Notes: a model not told the origin generated them from the sequence alone. 64,000 nt of DNA from Rhodospirillales bacterium (GCA_016710335.1 JADJXQ010000001.1:558001-622000), one strand, 5' to 3'; shown: positions 1-10,099, counted from the stretch's first letter. Made by a program: numbers and translations.

Positions 1-337
1 AATGGGGTTCGGGCATTCTTGTTAAAGGAAGCTTTCACAGCTACACGCAGTGAAAACGATACGTCGTTCCGGAGAGTCGGTTCGCTGCTCGCTCTCGGGT
101 GACAGTTACATGGCGTTCGTGCCAGCGCCCGTGCCGACGCCGGGTGAGTTGATTTTGGGCGTCCACCTGCTCTCAAAGCTGGAGCGAGCCAACCGTGCAC
201 TGGGGCGCCTGGACGGTATTCCAGCCCCTTCGCTGATAACGCCCAGTGTTCATGGCGCCAAGCATCACATCGAGGGGAGTTCCCTACGCGGCTCCACCAC
301 CACCCCCTGGACTAAGCGCCGCCTGTGCCGTTTCGGC
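1..337. other. No gene recognised at left edge
   Basis: Open frames exist on both strands (for example plus 50-550), but none shows a recognisable domain, a ribosome-binding site or convincing composition. I see no repeat, tRNA or terminator here. It may be the region upstream or downstream of a gene beyond the window edge. Confidence 0.4.
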
Positions 338-508
338 TCAGGCGTCCGGGTCGTCTTCCGCGTCGTTGGCGGCGAGGTTGACCAGAGACTCGATTTCGCC
401 GTCGTCCAGTTCGGCAAGCTCGTCCAGCGTCGAGACCCACTCGTCCAGGGTCGACCAGTCGTGCCGATAGAGGGTGCGATGGAGTTGATTGCGTTTCGCT
501 GCGGTCAT
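338..508 (-). CDS. Small acidic protein, 56 aa, function unknown
   Basis: A 56-residue frame starts with MTAAKRNQLHRTLYRHDW and becomes strongly acidic, ending in a run rich in Asp and Glu. A basic start with an acidic helical tail is the sort of composition seen in real small cytosolic proteins, and the frame is uninterrupted. No Shine-Dalgarno sequence is obvious before the ATG. It lies downstream of phoB on the same strand, about 140 bases away, so it could be the last gene of the phosphate operon or separate. I do not recognise a family. Confidence 0.4.
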   Translation of the reverse strand: MTAAKRNQLHRTLYRHDWSTLDEWVSTLDELAELDDGEIESLVNLAANDAEDDPDA

Positions 509-651
509 GCTGTTTGCTCACGTGATTATGAGAACGTGAAGGGAACATAAACGCACGGTGTCAGCGCGTCAAGGACCAAAGACCCATACATTAGGATAAA
601 ATACTGGACGCGCCAAGTCAGGCGCGAACGCTGGACGACCGGCGGTCGAGG

Positions 652-1353
652 TCAGGTGGATGTGGCGTCGAGAGCGTAGCCTGCGCCGCGAACGGTGCGT
701 ATGACATCGGCGCCGCCTGACTCGTTGAGCGCCTTGCGCAGCCGGCGGATATGAACATCGACCGTGCGGAGCTCCACGTGGATGTCCCGCCCCCACACCT
801 TGTCGAGAAGCTGTTCGCGGCTGAAGACACGATCCGGCCGCTCCATGAAGAGCTGCAGCAGTCGGTATTCCGTCGGCCCCAGGTGGACGGAGTTCCCGTC
901 CCGCGTCACCCGGTGGGCGGCGAGATCCATGGTGATGTCGCCGTAGCTGACGCACTCCTCCGCCAGCGACGGACGCGAGCGACGCAACACGGCGCGGACC
1001 CGCGCGACCAGCTCGCCCGGCGAAAAAGGTTTGGTGACGTAGTCGTCGGCACCGCATTCCAGCCCGCGCACCCGATCCGCTTCTTCCCCACGGGCGGTGA
1101 CGATGATGATGGGCAGACTCCGCGTTTCCTTGCGGGCGCGAAGGCGCTGGCACACCGCCAGACCCGAGGATCCCGGCAACATCCAGTCGAGGAGCACCAG
1201 ATCCGGCTGCTGCTCTTCGACGAGCAACACCGCCTCTTCGCCGTCGCGCGCCACCACCGCGCCAAAGCCCTCGCGCTCGAAGTTGTACCGCAACACCTCT
1301 GCTTGCGGCTCCTCGTCTTCGACGATCAGAATCCGCGGCTTGTCTAGCTGCAT
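652..1353 (-). CDS. phoB: Phosphate regulon response regulator PhoB
   Basis: This is a 233-residue OmpR/PhoB-class response regulator. The receiver domain (about 1-120) has the acidic pair E12/D13, phospho-acceptor D56 in LLDWMLPG, T86 and K108 in YVTKPF. The C-terminal winged-helix DNA-binding domain (about 130-230) ends with the usual VDVHIRRLRKAL and IRTVRGAGYAL segments. Phosphorylated PhoB would bind PHO boxes such as the one found upstream of pstS at 6907-6935. It is the last recognisable gene of the pst operon, 31 bases after phoU. Its partner kinase PhoR is not in the window. Confidence 0.95.
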   Translation of the reverse strand: MQLDKPRILIVEDEEPQAEVLRYNFEREGFGAVVARDGEEAVLLVEEQQPDLVLLDWMLPGSSGLAVCQRLRARKETRSLPIIIVTARGEEADRVRGLECGADDYVTKPFSPGELVARVRAVLRRSRPSLAEECVSYGDITMDLAAHRVTRDGNSVHLGPTEYRLLQLFMERPDRVFSREQLLDKVWGRDIHVELRTVDVHIRRLRKALNESGGADVIRTVRGAGYALDATST

Positions 1354-1384
1354 CTCCGAAAACTCTCCGACTAACGCGGCGCCC

Positions 1385-2095
1385 TCACCTCGGCGCCATG
1401 ACGGTCAAACTCGAATCGTCGCCCTTCCGCCGATCGTCGTGCGGCATCTCGCCGCGGACGACGTACTGGACGGTCTCCGCGATGTTGGTGGCGTGATCGC
1501 CAACTCTTTCGATGTTCTTGGCGACGAACAGCAGGTGGGTGCAAGGTGTTATGTTGCGCGGATCCTCCATCATGTAGGTCAGGAGTTCGCGAAAAATGCT
1601 GGTGTAGAGGGCGTCGACTTCCTCGTCGCGGGCCCGCACCTGCTCCGCCTTTTCGACGTCGCGATCGCGGAAGGCGTCCAGCACATCCTTCACCATCTGC
1701 TGCGCCAGGCGTCCCATGCGGGCGACCGTGACCGCGGGCGGTTGCGGTGGAACCTCGGAGAGCGCCCCGCACCGCTTGGCGACGTTCTTGGCGTAATCGC
1801 CTATCCGCTCGATGATGCCGGAAATCTTCAGGGTCGCGATGATGAACCGCAGGTCCGTGGCCATCGGCTGGCGGAGCGCCAGCAACGCCACCGCGCGCTG
1901 GTCGATCCGGGCTTCCAGCGCGTCGATGCGCACGTCGGCAGCGGCAACCCGCCGCGCCCTCTCCACATCGCGATGGATCAGGGCATCGATCGCTTCCGCC
2001 AACTGATGCTCTGCCAGCCCGCCCATTTCGGCAATGATGTTCTCGAGCGTGTTCAGCTCGTCGTCGAATGATTTTACGATGTGTTCCGACGGCAT
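1385..2095 (-). CDS. phoU: Phosphate-specific transport system accessory protein PhoU
   Basis: A 236-residue all-helical protein with two PhoU repeats, each carrying an acidic metal-binding signature. It dampens PhoR-PhoB signalling and regulates Pst uptake when phosphate is plentiful. I chose the start at MPSEHIVKSFDDEL because a GAGGACC ribosome-binding site lies just before it and the gene then begins 10 bases after the end of pstB; the frame stays open further upstream into pstB. It sits between pstB and phoB in a single-strand operon. Confidence 0.95.
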   Translation of the reverse strand: MPSEHIVKSFDDELNTLENIIAEMGGLAEHQLAEAIDALIHRDVERARRVAAADVRIDALEARIDQRAVALLALRQPMATDLRFIIATLKISGIIERIGDYAKNVAKRCGALSEVPPQPPAVTVARMGRLAQQMVKDVLDAFRDRDVEKAEQVRARDEEVDALYTSIFRELLTYMMEDPRNITPCTHLLFVAKNIERVGDHATNIAETVQYVVRGEMPHDDRRKGDDSSLTVMAPR

Positions 2096-2105
2096 CTGTT
2101 GGTCC

Positions 2106-2948
2106 TCAACCAAAACGGCCAGTGATGTAGCCCTGAGTCCGTTCATCCCGTGGATTGGTGAAAATCAGCTCCGTGTCTCCACATTCGACCAGTTCGCCGA
2201 GATGGAAGAAGCCGGTGCGCTGGGACACGCGGGCCGCCTGCTGCATCGAGTGGGTCACGATGACGATGGTATAGTTCTCCCGCAACTCGTCGATCAGCTC
2301 CTCGATCTTCGCGGTGGCGATGGGGTCGAGCGCCGAGCACGGCTCGTCCATCAGGATCACCTCGGGCTCGACGGCAATGGCGCGCGCGATGCAGAGCCGC
2401 TGCTGCTGACCGCCGCTCAGCCCGGTCCCCGGCTCGTGCAGCCGGTCCTTGACCTCGTTCAACAGCCCCGCCTTTTCAAGGCTGGTGTGGACGATGGCGT
2501 CGAGCTCCGCTTTGCCGCGGGCGATGCCGTGGATGCGCGGCCCGTAGACCACGTTCTCGTAGATGGATTTGGGGAACGGGTTCGGCTTCTGAAAGACCAT
2601 CCCGACCCGCGCCCTGAGATGAACCACGTCCATTTCCCGCGAATGGATGTCTTCTCCGTCCAACAGAATGCTGCCGCGCACCCGGCAGATGTCGATGATG
2701 TCGTTCATCCGGTTGAGACAGCGCAGATACGTGGATTTGCCGCACCCGGAAGGCCCAATGAGCGACGTGACCTGGTTCTTGCAAATGTCGAGTGAGACGT
2801 TGTTCAGCGCCTGCTTCTCGCCGTACCAGACGGAAACGTCCTTGGTCGAGATCTTGGCTCCGGCCGCAGCCGTAAGCATCGGTGCCGGATTGTTGTCCAA
2901 CGCCGCCTGATTAGCCGTGTTTCGCGACTGCATCACAGACATGTCCAT
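2106..2948 (-). CDS. pstB: Phosphate ABC transporter ATP-binding protein PstB
   Basis: A 280-residue ABC ATPase, about 25 residues longer at the N-terminus than the typical PstB. Walker A is GPSGCGKS at about 65-72, the signature is LSGGQQQR, Walker B is VILMDEP and the H-loop follows in VTHSMQQA. It energises the PstA-PstC channel for high-affinity phosphate import. It begins 7 bases after pstA on the same strand. The family assignment rests on sequence and on the complete pst context. Confidence 0.96.
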   Translation of the reverse strand: MDMSVMQSRNTANQAALDNNPAPMLTAAAGAKISTKDVSVWYGEKQALNNVSLDICKNQVTSLIGPSGCGKSTYLRCLNRMNDIIDICRVRGSILLDGEDIHSREMDVVHLRARVGMVFQKPNPFPKSIYENVVYGPRIHGIARGKAELDAIVHTSLEKAGLLNEVKDRLHEPGTGLSGGQQQRLCIARAIAVEPEVILMDEPCSALDPIATAKIEELIDELRENYTIVIVTHSMQQAARVSQRTGFFHLGELVECGDTELIFTNPRDERTQGYITGRFG

Positions 2949-2954
2949 GGGCCT

Positions 2955-4295
2955 CTACCACCTTACTTCAAAGCGTCTGCGCAGCAGCACCGCCAGCGCA
3001 TTCATGAGGATCAGGAAACCGAGCAGTACCATGATCGCCGCCGAGGCCCGCTCCACAAAGGCGCGCTCCGGCAGGTCGGACCACAGGAAGATCTGCACCG
3101 GCATCACCGTCGCCGCATCCAGCGGCCCGTTCGGAACATCGACGATGAACGCCACCATGCCGATCATCAACAGCGGCGCCGTTTCGCCCAAGGCCTGGGC
3201 CATGCCGATGATGGTGCCGGTCAACATGCCGGGTAGCGCCAGCGGCAATACGTGGTGGAACACCATCTGCATCTGCGAGGCGCCGACGCCGAAGGCCGCT
3301 TCGCGGATCGACGGTGGCACCGACTTCAACGCCGCCCGACTGGCGATGATGATCGTCGGCAGCGTCATCAGCGTCAGGACCATGCCGCCGACCAGCGGCG
3401 CCGACCGGGGCAGCCCGAAGAAGTTGAGAAACACCGCCAATCCGAGCAGGCCGAATACGATCGACGGCACGGCGGCAAGGTTGTTGATGTTGACCTCTAT
3501 GAGGTCGGTCCAGCGGTTCTGCGGAGCGAACTCCTCGAGATAGATCGCGGCGCCGACCGCCAGCGGAAAGGACAGCACCAGTGTCACCAGCATCGTCCAG
3601 AACGAGCCCATCAGCGCTCCCTTGATGCCGGCGAGCTCCGGCGAGCGCGAGTCGCTGGCCGTGAACAGGGTGGTGTTGAATGCCGTCTCGACGAGCCCGC
3701 GCTCCTTGAGGTTCTGGAACCACGCGATCTGCTGATCCGAGACGCGCCGCACCGCCTCGTCCAGATCACCGCTGATGTGGCCCTTGTTGAACTGGTCGAT
3801 GTCGTCCGCGACCGGAACGTGCATCGTGACGCGCTCGCCGATGATCGAGCGGCCCTCGCGCTCCGCTTCAATAACATCGTTGCGAAGCCTGTAGGTGGCG
3901 CCCGGACTGATAAGATTCATCAACGCGCGCTCGTCCCGCCGTCCGCTGACGTCGGGAAACAGGCGCATCACGGCGTCCTTGATGAGCTTCTGGTAGTTGG
4001 CGGACGACAGCACCTGAGGGTCGCGGGTTCCGTCCGGATCGATGACCTTCGGATCGACGGTCACTTCGAGCTCGACCGTCGTCCGGGTGAACGCAGGCAG
4101 GCCCTTGCTAATGATATCGGTGAAAAGGACCCCGAGAGCCAGGACTGCAAAAGCTATGGCGGCGATGCCGTACGCCTTGAAGCGCCGTTCCGCCGCATAG
4201 CGACGTTTCAGGCTCCCGGCAATGACGCGGGAGATCGGGCGGGCGCCGCGATCCAGGCCCGCAGCAGAGTTCTCGGCGACGGCAGGGTTACTCAT
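2955..4295 (-). CDS. pstA: Phosphate ABC transporter permease PstA
   Basis: A 446-residue inner-membrane permease. It has a cytoplasmic N-terminus, one early transmembrane helix near residues 40-60, a large periplasmic insertion of roughly 150 residues, then five or six helices holding the EAAFGVGAS-type ABC contact loop. The long insertion is characteristic of the alphaproteobacterial form of PstA; the E. coli protein is about 296 residues. I chose the ATG at MSNPAVAEN, which overlaps the end of pstC by 8 bases; an upstream ATG at 4322 is also possible. Confidence 0.93.
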   Translation of the reverse strand: MSNPAVAENSAAGLDRGARPISRVIAGSLKRRYAAERRFKAYGIAAIAFAVLALGVLFTDIISKGLPAFTRTTVELEVTVDPKVIDPDGTRDPQVLSSANYQKLIKDAVMRLFPDVSGRRDERALMNLISPGATYRLRNDVIEAEREGRSIIGERVTMHVPVADDIDQFNKGHISGDLDEAVRRVSDQQIAWFQNLKERGLVETAFNTTLFTASDSRSPELAGIKGALMGSFWTMLVTLVLSFPLAVGAAIYLEEFAPQNRWTDLIEVNINNLAAVPSIVFGLLGLAVFLNFFGLPRSAPLVGGMVLTLMTLPTIIIASRAALKSVPPSIREAAFGVGASQMQMVFHHVLPLALPGMLTGTIIGMAQALGETAPLLMIGMVAFIVDVPNGPLDAATVMPVQIFLWSDLPERAFVERASAAIMVLLGFLILMNALAVLLRRRFEVRW

Positions 4296-5673
4296 ACTGC
4301 TCTCGATACTTCCTGACCACATGCAGGGCGATCACGTTGAGGATCAGCGTTACGCAGAACAGCACCAGCCCTAGCGCGAACGCCGCGAGCGTCTTGGCGC
4401 TGTCGAACTCCTGGTCGCCGACCAGCAACGTTACAATCTGGACCGTGATCGTCGTCACCGCCTCCAGCGGGTTGACGGTCAGGTTGGCGGCAAGGCCGGC
4501 CGCCATGACGACGATCATCGTCTCACCAATGGCGCGTGAAACGCCGAGCAGCAGGCCGCCGACGATTCCCGGCAGCGCGGACGGCAAAATCACCCGCTTG
4601 ATGGTCTCCGATCGGGTGGCGCCAAGCCCGTACGAGCCCTCGCGCATCGACTGCGGGACGGCGCTGATCACGTCGTCGGACAGGGACGATACGAACGGGA
4701 TGATCATGACGCCCATCACCAGGCCGGCAGTCATTGCGCTTTCCGAAGAAATGCTGATGCCAAGCACGCCTTCGCCGAAGTTGCGAAAGAACGGCGCCAC
4801 GGTGAGTGCAGCGAAAAAGCCGTACACGACGGTCGGCACGCCGGCAAGGATCTCGAGGACCGGCTTGACCACGGCGCGAACCCGCGGGTTGGCGTATTCG
4901 GACATGTAGATCGCACTCAAGAGACCGACCGGCGCCGCCACGCACATGGCTATGAAGGCGATCAGCAGCGTGCCCACCATCAGCGGGATGACGCCGAACA
5001 GACCGGTCGCCCCCACCTGGTCCTCGCGCAGCGCCGTCTGCGGGCTCCACTGCAGCCCGAACAGGAACTCGTCGATCGGCACCATCGTGAAGAACCGCAC
5101 CGCCTCGAACAGCAGCGACAGGACGATGCCAAGGGTCGTCAGAATGGCGATCATGGAGCTGGCGATGAGCGCGACCTTGACCACGCGCTCAACTGCGTTC
5201 CGAGCGCGGAGTCGGGGCGAAATGAAGCGGAGGCCCATGCTCAAGCCGGCGATCGCCACGGCAAGAACGACGACGGCGAGAGCCAGATTGCTGACAAAAC
5301 GGAGGTGGTTGTAGTAGTCGGCGGCCGCACGAAGTTGTGGATCAACTTCGGCGCTGACGATGTTTCCGCTGGCCAAATTGTGGATGTCGTTGACGAGCAA
5401 GCCGAGCCGTCCCGAGGACAAGTCCTGAGATGTCTCCGAAAGACTGGAGACCAGCAGCGCCTCGACGACCGTCGGCTCGAGCGCGATCCAAAGGCCGAAC
5501 ACTGCCAGCGCCGGAATTCCGCACCACAAGGCGACGTAGGAGCCGTAGTATCCAGGCAGCGAATGCAAGGCGCGCGCACGGCCCGAAACTGTCCCCAGAG
5601 CACGGGTTCGGCCCGTGTAGTAACCGAGCACCGTCAACCCCACCAGTGCTGCAACCAAGATCCAGAGAGACAT
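4288..5673 (-). CDS. pstC: Phosphate ABC transporter permease PstC
   Basis: A 461-residue permease, longer than the roughly 320-residue E. coli PstC because of an N-terminal extension with additional membrane segments and a periplasmic loop. The conserved core begins near GVIPLMVGTLL and contains the EGSYGLGAT ABC-contact motif followed by an IGETMIVVMAAG helix. It pairs with PstA to form the channel. It follows pstS with a 13-bp hairpin in the gap, which may lower its expression relative to the binding protein. Confidence 0.95.
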   Translation of the reverse strand: MSLWILVAALVGLTVLGYYTGRTRALGTVSGRARALHSLPGYYGSYVALWCGIPALAVFGLWIALEPTVVEALLVSSLSETSQDLSSGRLGLLVNDIHNLASGNIVSAEVDPQLRAAADYYNHLRFVSNLALAVVVLAVAIAGLSMGLRFISPRLRARNAVERVVKVALIASSMIAILTTLGIVLSLLFEAVRFFTMVPIDEFLFGLQWSPQTALREDQVGATGLFGVIPLMVGTLLIAFIAMCVAAPVGLLSAIYMSEYANPRVRAVVKPVLEILAGVPTVVYGFFAALTVAPFFRNFGEGVLGISISSESAMTAGLVMGVMIIPFVSSLSDDVISAVPQSMREGSYGLGATRSETIKRVILPSALPGIVGGLLLGVSRAIGETMIVVMAAGLAANLTVNPLEAVTTITVQIVTLLVGDQEFDSAKTLAAFALGLVLFCVTLILNVIALHVVRKYREQYE

Positions 5674-5722
5674 TGTCCTGTTTCCGGCGATGCCTGTGCA
5701 TTAACAGGCGGCGCACCTACGT

Positions 5723-5752
5723 GGCCGTCGGGAGCACGCGCTCCCGACGGCC
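5723..5752 (-). promoter_or_regulatory. Intercistronic hairpin between pstS and pstC
   Basis: A perfect 13-bp inverted repeat (GGCCGTCGGGAGC and its complement) with a 4-base loop lies between the pstS stop and the pstC start. No T-run follows on the minus strand, so it fits an mRNA-stabilising or attenuating stem better than a full terminator. Such a stem would allow much more PstS than PstC/PstA to be made. Confidence 0.7.
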
Positions 5753-5762
5753 GGTTCACCCG

Positions 5763-6800
5763 TTACATGGAGACGTTGTGGGAAAAGCTGGTCGCTTCCT
5801 TGCGAACCTTCTCGCGCTCGTCCTCCGGCATGGGGATCAGGCCCTTGTCGATCAGATATCCGTCGGGACCAATGGCCGCGTCGCTGGTGAACTCGGCCAC
5901 GTACTCCGGGATGCCGGGAATGGAGCCCACGTGCGCCTTTTTGACGTAGAAGAAAAGCGAGCGCGACACGGGATAGTCGCCGGATGAGATCGCCTCGAAG
6001 GTCGGCTCGAAGCCCTCGATCTGACTGCCCTGCACCTGGTCTGCGTTCTGATCGAGGAAGCTGAACCCGAAGATGCCGAACGCGTCGGGACCGGCCGCGA
6101 GCTTGCGAACGATCAGCACGTCGTTCTCGCCGGCCTCGATGTAGGCGCCGTCCTCACGGATCGAATGGCAGACCGCCTTGTATTTGTCGCCGTCGGTCTT
6201 CTCGAGAGCCTTGATCCAGTCGAAGGTCTTGCAGCCGCCTTCCATGGCAAGTTCGGTAAAAGCGTCACGGGTGCCGGAGGTCGGCGGCGGACCGAGCACC
6301 TCGATCTTCTTGTCCGGCAGCGACGGGTCGATGTCGCTCCACTTCTTGTACGGGTTCGGCTGCAGCTTGCCCTCGGTTTCGCTCGGAACGTCCTTGGCAA
6401 GCGCCAGGTAGAGGTTCCTGAGCGAGATGTCCATTTGTTCCGCCGTGTAGGCATTGGCCAGAACGATGCCATCGTAGCCGATCTTGACCTCGGTGATCTC
6501 CTTGACGCCGTTCTTGGCGCAGGACTCCACTTCCGACGACTTGATGGCGCGCGACGAGTTGGTGATGTCTGGATGCTCCACACCGACGCCGGAGCAAAAC
6601 AGCTTGAAGCCGCCGCCGGAGCCGGTGCTCTCGATCACCGGCGTGTTGAAGCCGGTGCCTCGTCCGAACCGTTCGGCGACGGTGGTGGTGAAAGGATACA
6701 CCGTCGACGATCCGACGATGCGGATCTGGTCACGCGCTTCGGCAGCGCCGGCCACGGCGATCGTGGCGAGCGCAGCGAGCGCGGCAATACGCTTGGTCAT
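5763..6800 (-). CDS. pstS: Periplasmic phosphate-binding protein PstS
   Basis: A 345-residue exported binding protein. A signal peptide (about 1-22, ending AAEA) precedes the mature start RDQIRIVGSSTVYPF. Phosphate-contacting loops of the PstS family are visible: GSSTVYPF, ESTGSGGGF and PTSGTRDAF. It delivers phosphate to PstC/PstA. It is the first gene of the pst operon, with a PHO box about 107 bases upstream of its start, and it is divergent from groES. Confidence 0.95.
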   Translation of the reverse strand: MTKRIAALAALATIAVAGAAEARDQIRIVGSSTVYPFTTTVAERFGRGTGFNTPVIESTGSGGGFKLFCSGVGVEHPDITNSSRAIKSSEVESCAKNGVKEITEVKIGYDGIVLANAYTAEQMDISLRNLYLALAKDVPSETEGKLQPNPYKKWSDIDPSLPDKKIEVLGPPPTSGTRDAFTELAMEGGCKTFDWIKALEKTDGDKYKAVCHSIREDGAYIEAGENDVLIVRKLAAGPDAFGIFGFSFLDQNADQVQGSQIEGFEPTFEAISSGDYPVSRSLFFYVKKAHVGSIPGIPEYVAEFTSDAAIGPDGYLIDKGLIPMPEDEREKVRKEATSFSHNVSM

Positions 6801-6906
6801 GTGTGACTCCCGTCCCTACGGAGATACGTCAGAGGCACGTGGCGCACGAAGGCCTCGCACCGGAATGTGAACGAGGCCGACCTTAGGGACCCACGGCGAA
6901 ACCCGA

Positions 6907-6935
6907 ATGACGCTTTTGTGACACTTCCGTGAAAC
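6907..6935 (-). promoter_or_regulatory. PHO box, three 11-bp-spaced TCA repeats
   Basis: Read on the minus strand, three units GTTTCAC, GTGTCAC and GCGTCAT follow each other at exactly 11-base steps with 4-base spacers; the second spacer is AAAA. This matches the PhoB box arrangement (CTGTCAT-like 7-mers at 11-base period). It lies 107 bases before pstS and about 175 bases before groES, on the divergent side. Confidence 0.8.
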
Positions 6936-7040
6936 CCGCGCCGCACCCAAAGCGACGTTGAACAACGCCCTCGGCGCAAGAGGAGCCGACTGCGCAGGCC
7001 TTGACGAGGCTGTCACGGCGGCCTAAATCGAGTGCAGCCG

Positions 7041-7067
7041 TTAGCACTCTCCGGAAGAGAGTGCCAA
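7041..7067 (+). promoter_or_regulatory. CIRCE element (HrcA operator) upstream of groES
   Basis: TTAGCACTC, a 9-base spacer and GAGTGCCAA form the classic CIRCE inverted repeat with one departure from the consensus in the right arm (GAGTGCCAA instead of GAGTGCTAA). It ends 40 bases before the groES ATG, where bound HrcA would block transcription at normal temperature. hrcA itself is not in the window. Confidence 0.93.
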
Positions 7068-7107
7068 TCGCGGCGACCATTCAAATCCATTCCGAGGAGG
7101 ATGAGCG

Positions 7108-7422
7108 ATGAAATTCAGGCCATTGCACGACCGCGTCGTGGTGCGCCGCGTCGAAGAGGAGCAAAAAACCAGGGGTGGCATCATCATTCCTGATACCGCC
7201 AAGGAAAAGCCGATGGAGGGCGAGGTCATCTCCGTCGGCCCTGGCGCTCGCAACGAAAAGGGCGAGATCGTGGTCCTCGACGTCAAGGCCGGCGACAGGG
7301 TGCTGTTCGGCAAATGGTCGGGCACCGAGGTCAAGGTCGACGGCGAGGAGCTGCTGATCATGAAAGAGTCCGACATCATGGGCGTGATCGAAGGCGCCGC
7401 CAGCGTTTCCGCCGCCGCCTAA
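7108..7422 (+). CDS. groES: Co-chaperonin GroES
   Basis: A 104-residue 10-kDa chaperonin starting MKFRPLHDRVVVRRVEEE. The mobile loop (TRGGIIIPDTAKEKP) and the GEELLIMKESDIMGVIE tail are complete. It caps the GroEL ring during ATP-driven folding. A GAGGAGGATGAG purine-rich ribosome-binding site lies just before the ATG. It is followed by groEL after 15 bases. CIRCE upstream implies HrcA control. Confidence 0.97.
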   Translation: MKFRPLHDRVVVRRVEEEQKTRGGIIIPDTAKEKPMEGEVISVGPGARNEKGEIVVLDVKAGDRVLFGKWSGTEVKVDGEELLIMKESDIMGVIEGAASVSAAA

Positions 7423-7437
7423 GGGAGAGAGACTAAC

Positions 7438-9063
<1,626 letters not shown>

Positions 9064-9136
9064 TAGCTTGAGCGTGCGGGAAGGATCGGCGACGCAGCCC
9101 TGAGCGTCGTCGCGCCGTCTCGCAGGGCTGCCGAAC

Positions 9137-9172
9137 AACCCGGTTGGTCACACCAGATCAACCGGGTTTTTT
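9137..9172 (+). terminator. Rho-independent terminator of groESL
   Basis: A perfect 10-bp stem (AACCCGGTTG with its complement) and a 12-base loop are followed directly by a run of T. It lies about 75 bases after the groEL stop and fits termination of the groESL transcript. Confidence 0.9.
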
Positions 9173-9283
9173 GCGCTCCAAGGGCGCCGGCGTGCCCGCT
9201 TCCGATGTCAGCGGCATCGGAACTTTCAGGCGCGCAGCCGTGTTTACGCGTCAACGCGTTCGAGCATCAGCAAAGGGATTGCC

Positions 9284-9484
9284 ATGAACTGGGATCAGAT
9301 CAAGGGCAAATGGGATCAAATCAAGGGCGACGCGCGGCGCCAGTGGGGTAAGCTGACCGACGACGACATGGAAGTGGCGCGCGGCGACCGTGACAAGCTG
9401 GTTGGCCGTATCCAGGAGCGTTACGGCATTGCCAAGGAGGATGCAGAGCGCCAAGTCGATGATTGGGGCCGCCGCAACATCTGA
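9284..9484 (+). CDS. CsbD family stress-response protein
   Basis: A 66-residue hydrophilic protein with the CsbD signature: a repeated WDQIKG motif at the start, then QWGKLTDDDMEVARGDRDKLVGRIQERYG and a C-terminal DDWGRR. CsbD-like proteins are general-stress induced in many bacteria; the molecular role is not established. The start follows an AAGGGA purine stretch. The next gene, another small hydrophilic protein, is 49 bases downstream on the same strand, suggesting a small stress cluster. Confidence 0.9.
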   Translation: MNWDQIKGKWDQIKGDARRQWGKLTDDDMEVARGDRDKLVGRIQERYGIAKEDAERQVDDWGRRNI

Positions 9485-9533
9485 ATTGTTGCAGAGCACG
9501 GACTATGGTCAGACAATGAAAGGAGCACGCGCA

Positions 9534-9755
9534 ATGAGCAGTTCGACCGAAAACCAAGGCGAAGGCAACCGCACTGCCGCGAAGGAATACAACGAAGCCA
9601 CTCGAGACTTCACGGAGACCAAAGACGTATCTGGGAAGGCGAAGGAGGCTCGCGACGCTTTGGAATCCGGCGAGGCGGACGAGTTAAGGTCGGCCGAAGA
9701 AAAAGCGAAGAATAAGGCTCGCGAGGAAGATCCGCAGGTCAAACGCGATCGGTAG
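9534..9755 (+). CDS. Small hydrophilic stress-type protein, 73 aa
   Basis: A 73-residue, highly charged protein beginning MSSSTENQGEGNRTAAKEYN, rich in Glu, Lys, Ala and Asp, with no hydrophobic core; it is probably largely disordered or extended helical. An AGGAG ribosome-binding site 8 bases before the ATG fixes this start, although the frame is open further upstream through csbD. Placement after csbD suggests a shared stress role, which is an inference. I cannot name a family. Confidence 0.75.
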   Translation: MSSSTENQGEGNRTAAKEYNEATRDFTETKDVSGKAKEARDALESGEADELRSAEEKAKNKAREEDPQVKRDR

Positions 9756-9756
9756 T

Positions 9757-9787
9757 GCAACGGCGCGCCCAAACCATGCGCCGTTGC
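9757..9787. terminator. Hairpin after the small stress gene
   Basis: GCAACGGCG and its exact complement (9-bp stem, 13-base loop) begin 2 bases after the stop codon of the 73-aa gene. The following TCTACG is not a T-run, so termination strength is uncertain. Confidence 0.5.
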
Positions 9788-9940
9788 TCTACGCAGGGTT
9801 TTGCTTCTCGTGCACATTGTGACCCGGTCGACTGAGATCGCTCGAATGGATCCGAGCACGAATGGCGACCGCCTGACGCGCTGACACGAACGCGCGAAGC
9901 CGGCGTCCAGTCTTGCAAACGCCGCGCACAGAACCCGTGG

Positions 9941-9968
9941 GAAAGCGCCGCCAGTGGGCGGCGCTTTC
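9941..9968. terminator. 12-bp perfect hairpin in intergenic region
   Basis: GAAAGCGCCGCC pairs perfectly with its complement across a 4-base loop. The right arm ends CTTTC without a longer T-run on either strand. It lies in the 450-base gap between the stress genes and the ABC permeases and may be a terminator or an RNA stabiliser. Confidence 0.55.
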
Positions 9969-10099
9969 GCGTAAAGCGGCGGCGGCGCCCCCGCGAGGCA
10001 CCACCGTTTCCGGCATTGGCTTCAGGAGACCCCGCAGACCATGCGGGCGGTGTCCTCCGGCGTGGTATCATGCCAGATACCAGCGCGGGGAGGGGTATC

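Noticed and set aside
50..550. 166-codon plus-strand frame at the left edge
   Set aside because: No ribosome-binding site, no domain, and it overlaps the better 56-aa minus-strand frame.
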